A stretch of DNA of 38,279 bases from Aliarcobacter sp. (GTDB lineage Bacteria > Campylobacterota > Campylobacteria > Campylobacterales > Arcobacteraceae): positions 1 through 38,279 of the forward strand of contig JAQVLW010000018.1 of NCBI GenBank assembly GCA_028703945.1, written 5' to 3'. This document shows positions 34,551 through 38,279 of this stretch, in pieces (the stretch's first letter is position 1; each line of letters opens with the position of its first letter). Under the pieces are notes generated by a model. The model was given only the letters and a program-made list of their open reading frames with translations. It did not search any database and was not told where the DNA came from. The position numbers were made by a program, and so were the translations under genes.

Positions 34551-35158
34551 TAGTTTCCTCTGCTACCTGGTTTATAGGCAATAGAACCTTCTTTACACAT
34601 AGGGCAATTATCAGGAGCATACATTTCAAATGCAAAATCTTCAAGTGCAAAAAGTGGTTTATCAAGTGGTAATTTACAGCTATCTTTAGGTTCTATTATA
34701 CTTCCAACTCTAGAACAAAATCCTCTGTTTGCAAGAGCAGCATAAGCAACAATATTTCCACCAGCATTTTCAATTTGCTTTGCAGCTTCAAGTGCACTTC
34801 CACCAGTTGTGATAATATCTTCACAAATAATGTAGTTTTCACCTTCTTTAACTTCAAAACCTCTTCTAATAACCATTTCACCTTCAGCTCGTTCTGCAAA
34901 AATAAATCTTACATCAAGTGCAGTTGCAAGTGCAAACCCAGCTATTAATCCACCAAGTGCAGGTGAACAAACAGCATCAACTTTTATCCCAGAGTTTTTA
35001 ATTTGAATAGCAAGTGCTTCTGCTAAAATTTTTGCAGTTTTTGGGTCTTCTAAAACTTTTGCAGATTGCAAATAAAATTGTGAATGATTTCCACTACTTA
35101 ATTTGAAGTGACCTTCTAATAATGCTTGAGCATCTTTATATATTTGTTCTACATTCAT
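34550..35158 (-). CDS. pyrE: Orotate phosphoribosyltransferase
   Basis: The 202-residue enzyme converts orotate and PRPP to OMP in pyrimidine synthesis. It has the substrate loop ([15 protein letters not shown]) and the PRPP-binding motif [18 protein letters not shown]. The early [16 protein letters not shown] segment is also diagnostic. It is of the longer PyrE type with a C-terminal [12 protein letters not shown] segment, as in epsilonproteobacteria. It lies 2 nt after frr and overlaps the RDD gene by one base. Confidence 0.97.
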   Translation of the reverse strand: MNVEQIYKDAQALLEGHFKLSSGNHSQFYLQSAKVLEDPKTAKILAEALAIQIKNSGIKVDAVCSPALGGLIAGFALATALDVRFIFAERAEGEMVIRRGFEVKEGENYIICEDIITTGGSALEAAKQIENAGGNIVAYAALANRGFCSRVGSIIEPKDSCKLPLDKPLFALEDFAFEMYAPDNCPMCKEGSIAYKPGSRGN

Positions 35159-35160
35159 AA

Positions 35161-35718
35161 TTAAATCGTTCTTATTTCTTTTTCTTTTGCTTTTAAAGTC
35201 TCATCAGCTTTAACAACATAAGAATCAGTTATCTTTTGGATTTCATCTTGAGCTTTTTTATTTTCATCTTCAGTGATTAATTTATCTTTTAGAAGATTTT
35301 TTGCTTTAGTATTAGCATTTTGTCTAATATTTCTAATTGCAACTTTTGCATTATCAGTCATAACTTTTGCTTGTTTAACAGTATTTTCTCTTTGATCAGT
35401 AGTCATTGGAGGGAAAAATAGTTTGATTACAACACCATCATTATTGGGATTAACACCAATATTTGCAGCTTGAAGAGCTTTGTCAATTACACCTAAAAGG
35501 TTTTTTTCCCAAGGGTTAATAACAATAGTTGTAGCATCTGGTGATAAAACTGAACCAACTTGACTTAAGTCAGTTGGTGTTCCATAATAATCAATTCTAA
35601 TACCATCTAAGATATTAGGATTTACTTTTCCAGTTCTTAAAGATTTATAATCTTTTCTTAAAGCCTCGATAGATTTTTCCATATGTTCTTTTGTTTGAGC
35701 ATATATTTCTTCTAACAT
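35161..35718 (-). CDS. frr: Ribosome recycling factor
   Basis: The 185-residue factor splits post-termination ribosomes together with EF-G. It shows the conserved start ([31 protein letters not shown]), the domain II strand [18 protein letters not shown] and [16 protein letters not shown] in the hinge region. The length is exactly that of the family. It follows secG by 29 nt and precedes pyrE by 2 nt. Confidence 0.98.
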   Translation of the reverse strand: MLEEIYAQTKEHMEKSIEALRKDYKSLRTGKVNPNILDGIRIDYYGTPTDLSQVGSVLSPDATTIVINPWEKNLLGVIDKALQAANIGVNPNNDGVVIKLFFPPMTTDQRENTVKQAKVMTDNAKVAIRNIRQNANTKAKNLLKDKLITEDENKKAQDEIQKITDSYVVKADETLKAKEKEIRTI

Positions 35719-35747
35719 TTATTCTCCTTTATAGTGATTAGTAATTT

Positions 35748-36101
35748 TTATTTACTTTCAGATGTTGTTGGAACAGGAGCTGCCATAGGAGCTGCTGGTG
35801 CTTGTGATTCTGTTTGTGTAACAGGTGCTGGGATTAAAGAGTCTGTTTTTATTGAATCAACAGCACTTTTATTTCTTTGTTGATTATATAAATAACCTAA
35901 AGCAACAGTGTTTATAACAAAAACTAAACCTAGTGCCATAGTTGCTTTTGTTAAGAAGTTTGCAGGACCTTTTGCCCCAAATAATGAGTCATTACTCCCG
36001 CTATAAGCTCCAAGACCGATGCTTGAACTTTTTTGAAGTAAAACAATTATTGTTAATAATATGGCTAAAACGAACTGAACGATTAAAAGTGTAGATGTCA
36101 T
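35748..36101 (-). CDS. secG: SecG subunit of the protein translocase
   Basis: The 117-residue inner-membrane subunit has two helices (about 3-23 and 53-73). The intervening loop has LLQKSSSIGLGAYSGSNDSLFGAKGPANFLTK-type residues: the QKSSS and GLGAYSG parts are characteristic. The C-terminal 40 residues are Pro/Ala/Thr-rich, a typical low-complexity tail for this group. AAGGA lies 8 nt before the ATG. It heads the minus-strand secG-frr-pyrE-RDD-MFS-mscS-DUF475 run, so the operon promoter should lie in 36102-36207. Confidence 0.95.
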   Translation of the reverse strand: MTSTLLIVQFVLAILLTIIVLLQKSSSIGLGAYSGSNDSLFGAKGPANFLTKATMALGLVFVINTVALGYLYNQQRNKSAVDSIKTDSLIPAPVTQTESQAPAAPMAAPVPTTSESK

Positions 36102-36142
36102 TATCTATTTCCTTTTTTAAAAATGGTAGTTATTTTATCTAA

Positions 36143-36161
36143 AACTTATTAAGAATAAGTT
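36143..36161. repeat. Dyad in the secG/bioC divergent promoter
   Basis: AACTTATT (36143-36150) and AATAAGTT (36154-36161) are exact reverse complements around AAG. The element lies midway in the 106-bp gap between the divergent secG and bioC-like genes, where an operator would act on both. In AT-rich DNA a chance dyad of this size is possible. Confidence 0.4.
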
Positions 36162-36207
36162 AAAATGGATATTAAAGCACTTTCAAGAAATTTTATAAAG
36201 AGTAAAT

Positions 36208-36903
36208 TTGTCAGTTAAGAATCAATTTTCAAAATATGCAAAAGAGTATAAAAATCACAATATTATTCAACAAATTGTTGCAAAGTCTCTTATAAGAGAA
36301 TTAATAATCCAACCAAAACGAATTTTGGAGTTGGGTTGTGGTTCAGGACAGATTTTTAATCATATCAATTGGGAAATAGATTTTTATAAAGCAATAGATT
36401 TTTCAGCTTCAATGTGTGAATTACATCCTAAAGCTAAAAATATAGAAGTAAAATGTTTTGATTTTGATACACAAGAATTTTTAGATGAAATAAAAAATGA
36501 TAGCTATGACATTGTTTTGTCATCATCTGCATTACAATGGTCAAAAGATTTATCAAGAATTGTAAAGACTTTATCATATATTACAAATGAAATAAATGCA
36601 GTTTTATTTACTTCAAATACTTTCAAAACAATACAAGAAATTACAAATACAAAATCACCAATATTAGATGAAAATTCTATAAAAGAAGCATTTTCGAAAT
36701 ATTTTAAATGCGAATTTGAAACAATAATGTACAAATTAGAATTTGATAACAAAAAAGATTTATTTGATTATATAAAAAGATCAGGAGTAAGTGGGGGAAA
36801 TTCATCTTTAGATTTTAAAGATGCTAAAAAATTATATAAAGAATATAATCTAAATTATTTAGAATTTGAAGTGATTTTTGTTAAAACAATTTCTAAATTA
36901 TAA
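36208..36903 (+). CDS. bioC: BioC-like SAM-dependent methyltransferase
   Basis: The 231-residue class I methyltransferase has SAM motif I ILELGCGSGQIFNHI (about 35-48), an acidic motif II and the YDIVLSSSALQWSKDLSRIV segment. The last resembles the SN-A-LQW signature of BioC. BioC methylates malonyl-ACP to disguise it for pimelate assembly in biotin synthesis. The N-terminus (QFSKYAKEYKNHNIIQQIVA) also fits. The start is TTG at 36208 with AAGAG 5 nt upstream. The last 49 nt overlap, tail to tail, the ThiD2-like gene on the other strand. No other biotin gene is in the window, so the exact role is inferred. Confidence 0.82.
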   Translation: MSVKNQFSKYAKEYKNHNIIQQIVAKSLIRELIIQPKRILELGCGSGQIFNHINWEIDFYKAIDFSASMCELHPKAKNIEVKCFDFDTQEFLDEIKNDSYDIVLSSSALQWSKDLSRIVKTLSYITNEINAVLFTSNTFKTIQEITNTKSPILDENSIKEAFSKYFKCEFETIMYKLEFDNKKDLFDYIKRSGVSGGNSSLDFKDAKKLYKEYNLNYLEFEVIFVKTISKL

Positions 36904-37259
36904 AGTTCGTATCTGATATATTTAAAGTTCTCACTAGATTCTATTGAGATTAATTTACAAAATTCTTCAAGAACTCTTGAACTCTCTTGCGCTCTCTTAA
37001 AATTTGCTATTAATATAGAGTATAAATCAGAACGATTTTGTTCACTTTTTATAGAAGTTCTCAAAACATCATTTTTAACATCTCTTGTCTCAAGTAATTC
37101 AATATAGTTTTCTAATCTTGATAGGTGTCTAAGTTCTTTTAGTTTAATTGCAGTTTGTTTGTCATTGTAAATATATCTAAACACATCTTCAACAACTCGA
37201 ATTCCTTCTCGTAGTCTATTTAGATTTGCATCAATAAGTCTTAAATAGTTTTCTTCCAT
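36855..37259 (-). CDS. thiD2: Stand-alone ThiD2-like HMP-P kinase domain protein
   Basis: A 134-residue all-helical protein with the ThiD2 domain signature: RLIDANLNRLREGIRVVEDV at the start, LKELRHLSRLENY, then LETRDVKNDV and IANFKRAQESSRVLEEFCK. ThiD2 is an HMP-phosphate kinase of thiamin synthesis unrelated to classic ThiD and often fused to ThiE; here it is free. Such proteins are frequently labelled thiamine-phosphate pyrophosphorylase by mistake. There is no clear ribosome-binding site before the ATG, and a stable hairpin lies 15-40 nt upstream. It follows the Bax-inhibitor gene on the same strand and overlaps the bioC-like gene by 49 nt. Confidence 0.8.
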   Translation of the reverse strand: MEENYLRLIDANLNRLREGIRVVEDVFRYIYNDKQTAIKLKELRHLSRLENYIELLETRDVKNDVLRTSIKSEQNRSDLYSILIANFKRAQESSRVLEEFCKLISIESSENFKYIRYELYNLEIVLTKITSNSK

Positions 37260-37273
37260 AAACGTAGTAGTTT

Positions 37274-37299
37274 AAAACTAACTCTTTCGAGTTAGTTTT
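37274..37299 (-). terminator. GAAA-tetraloop hairpin between the Bax-inhibitor gene and thiD2
   Basis: On the minus strand an 11-bp perfect stem (AAAACTAACTC with GAGTTAGTTTT) is capped by GAAA closed by C-G, a very stable loop. It begins within the stop codon of the Bax-inhibitor gene. The 3' arm ends in TTTT followed by AAAC, so termination may be partial. It could instead act as an attenuator or mRNA-stabilising element for thiD2. Confidence 0.7.
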
Positions 37300-37999
37300 A
37301 TTCTTTATCTCCACTATTCATAATTCCCAAAATTTGTAATAAAGATATAAACAAATTAAGGAAATCTAGGTATAAAGCAAGAGCTGCTTCAATTGGAGAA
37401 TCATATTCTCCTTTTATTATATTTTGTGTGTCATATAAAATGAACGCAGAGAATATTAAAGCACCAACACTTGCAATTGCTAATTGCATCATTGAAGATT
37501 GAATAAAGATATTTGAAATACCAGCAACAATCATAATGATTAAAGCAATAAATAAAAATTTACCCATAGAAGAGAAATCTCTTTTAGTAGTCATTGCAAA
37601 CATTGATATTCCACCAAATGCAACTGATGTCATTAAAAATGCTTGACCAACAATTGCTGCACCATCAGGCATTGCAAAAATTGATGTTAATAACGGAGCA
37701 ATTGTTAAACCAGTAATAAATGTGAATACAAATAAAACTGCTAAGTTTACACCAGGAGTGTGTTTAACTTTTGGAATAACAAAAAAGATTAACGCTAATT
37801 CTATTCCAAATAAAACCCATTTCATTGGTCCCATTAATATTGAAACAATTCCTAATCCTATATAAGCTCCAGCAGTTGCTGCTAATAAAGAACCAGCAAA
37901 TAGTTGATATGTAGCTTTTAAAAAGCTCATCATCTGAACTTGTGATGACTCTTGTGTATATTGACTAGATTGATTTGATAAATAATCTCTATTGTACAT
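37298..37999 (-). CDS. Bax inhibitor-1/YccA-family membrane protein
   Basis: A 233-residue protein with a hydrophilic N-terminus (about 1-25, Gln/Ser-rich) and seven membrane helices. The BI-1 signature is in the last third (IFSAFILYDTQNIIKGEYDSPIEAALALYLDFLNLF), with the acidic pair thought to gate Ca2+/H+ leak in BsYetJ. In bacteria YccA modulates FtsH; the function here is unknown. AGGA lies 8 nt before the ATG. Two tandem TATAAT-containing repeats lie upstream. Confidence 0.94.
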   Translation of the reverse strand: MYNRDYLSNQSSQYTQESSQVQMMSFLKATYQLFAGSLLAATAGAYIGLGIVSILMGPMKWVLFGIELALIFFVIPKVKHTPGVNLAVLFVFTFITGLTIAPLLTSIFAMPDGAAIVGQAFLMTSVAFGGISMFAMTTKRDFSSMGKFLFIALIIMIVAGISNIFIQSSMMQLAIASVGALIFSAFILYDTQNIIKGEYDSPIEAALALYLDFLNLFISLLQILGIMNSGDKE

Positions 38000-38047
38000 A
38001 TACTTTTCCTTTTAAAATTTAATTTCGTAATTCAGATGAAGTACTTT

Positions 38048-38098
38048 ACATTATAGTATCTTTATGATTAAGACATGAAGATATAAACATTATAGTAT
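38048..38098 (-). promoter_or_regulatory. Tandem -10 repeats upstream of the Bax-inhibitor gene
   Basis: The 12-mer ACATTATAGTAT occurs at 38048-38059 and again at 38087-38098, start-to-start 39 bp. On the minus strand each contains TATAAT preceded by TAC, so each can serve as a -10 box for the gene starting at 37999. This would give leaders of about 45 and 85 nt. Confidence 0.5.
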
Positions 38099-38211
38099 AG
38101 TATAAAAGTAAATAAAAGATTAATATGATGGATAAAAATTATCAATTATAGTAAATTAAGCAAAAAACACAATAGAAGTATAGTAAAGTAGTGAGAAAGC
38201 AGCAAATCCAA

Positions 38212-38270
38212 AAATTTAAGCTAAATTTAAGCGGTAAGCTATTGACAAAGGGACAGAAACCTATTATAAT
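38212..38270 (+). promoter_or_regulatory. Perfect-consensus sigma70 promoter with upstream repeats, probably for a stable RNA operon
   Basis: TTGACA (38242-38247), a 17-bp spacer and TATAAT (38265-38270) match both consensus hexamers exactly, rare in this AT-rich genome where -35 boxes are weak. Upstream, AAATTTAAGC is repeated at 38212-38221 and 38223-38232, 11 bp apart, like a phased UP element. After the -10 comes TCCCGTCCA, a GC-rich discriminator typical of stringently controlled rRNA/tRNA promoters. The transcribed gene lies beyond the window, so its identity is inferred. The rest of 38000-38211 holds the Bax-inhibitor promoter and no gene that I can see. Confidence 0.85.
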
Positions 38271-38279
38271 TCCCGTCCA

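Noticed and set aside
1-38279. Mobile elements, CRISPR arrays, integrases, tRNA or rRNA genes
   Set aside because: I found no transposase, spaced repeat array, integrase or cloverleaf-like sequence. All gaps over 100 nt (5846-5952, 15467-15575, 17856-17971, 22407-22638, 36102-36207, 38000-38279) are explained by promoters and operators.

Overview
The window is very AT-rich and tightly packed with genes. Its gene content points to the Arcobacter group of the Campylobacterota. The support is a CmeABC-type RND pump, an Aer/Cet-style energy-taxis pair, many PAS/HD-GYP/GGDEF regulators, bacteriohemerythrins, a secG-frr-pyrE cluster, frequent TAATG/ATGA stop-start overlaps, and promoters with good TATAAT boxes but weak -35 boxes. 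The taxonomic call is inference. No rRNA, tRNA, insertion sequence, integrase or CRISPR array is visible inside the window.

Layout. (1) 1-4932, minus strand: tripartite drug efflux operon (adaptor, RND pump, outer-membrane lipoprotein cut by the window edge). (2) 5000-6342: a double-domain hemerythrin protein, divergent from a small unrecognised protein. (3) 6434-17855, minus strand: an 11.4-kb signalling island. In transcription order it holds an OmpR-type response regulator, a soluble PAS histidine kinase, a soluble chemoreceptor, a single-PAS Aer/CetB-like protein, a REC-REC-PAS-PAS-HD-GYP protein, a REC-REC-PAS-GGDEF protein, an unknown helical protein, a membrane PilJ/PAS histidine kinase and a single-domain bacteriohemerythrin. 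Two promoters in this island, before the response regulator and before the chemoreceptor, share a 33-bp element (29 of 33 bases identical). Each carries an 11-bp-spaced direct repeat in place of a -35 box. This suggests the response regulator drives both its own operon and the taxis/c-di-GMP operon. (4) 17972-19604, minus: a Bcr/CflA-like exporter with its MarR-type regulator and a perfect 12-3-12 palindromic operator. (5) 19627-22406, minus: lemA, two TPM-domain genes and a gph-like phosphatase.

(6) 22639-25747, plus: an acetolactate-synthase-like ThDP enzyme and an aldehyde dehydrogenase, with operator-like dyads upstream and a strong terminator downstream. (7) 25770-27959: ung, then a divergent YgbA/Crp-Fnr pair around a near-consensus FNR-type box, then a secreted ComEA-like protein with a terminator. 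(8) 28003-30146, plus: YchJ/SEC-C protein, yaaA and a ZntB-type transporter. (9) 36101 down to 30143, minus: secG-frr-pyrE-RDD-MFS-mscS-DUF475, probably one long transcript. (10) 36208-37999: a bioC-like methyltransferase whose 3' end overlaps a convergent stand-alone ThiD2-like gene, and a Bax-inhibitor-1 family membrane protein. (11) The last 70 bases hold a perfect-consensus sigma70 promoter (TTGACA-17-TATAAT) with phased upstream repeats and a GC-rich discriminator. It most likely drives a stable RNA operon just beyond the window.

The most interesting unit is the signalling island. It combines probable oxygen/redox sensing (hemerythrin, Aer-type PAS), chemotaxis output and both c-di-GMP synthesis and breakdown under what looks like one shared regulatory element.
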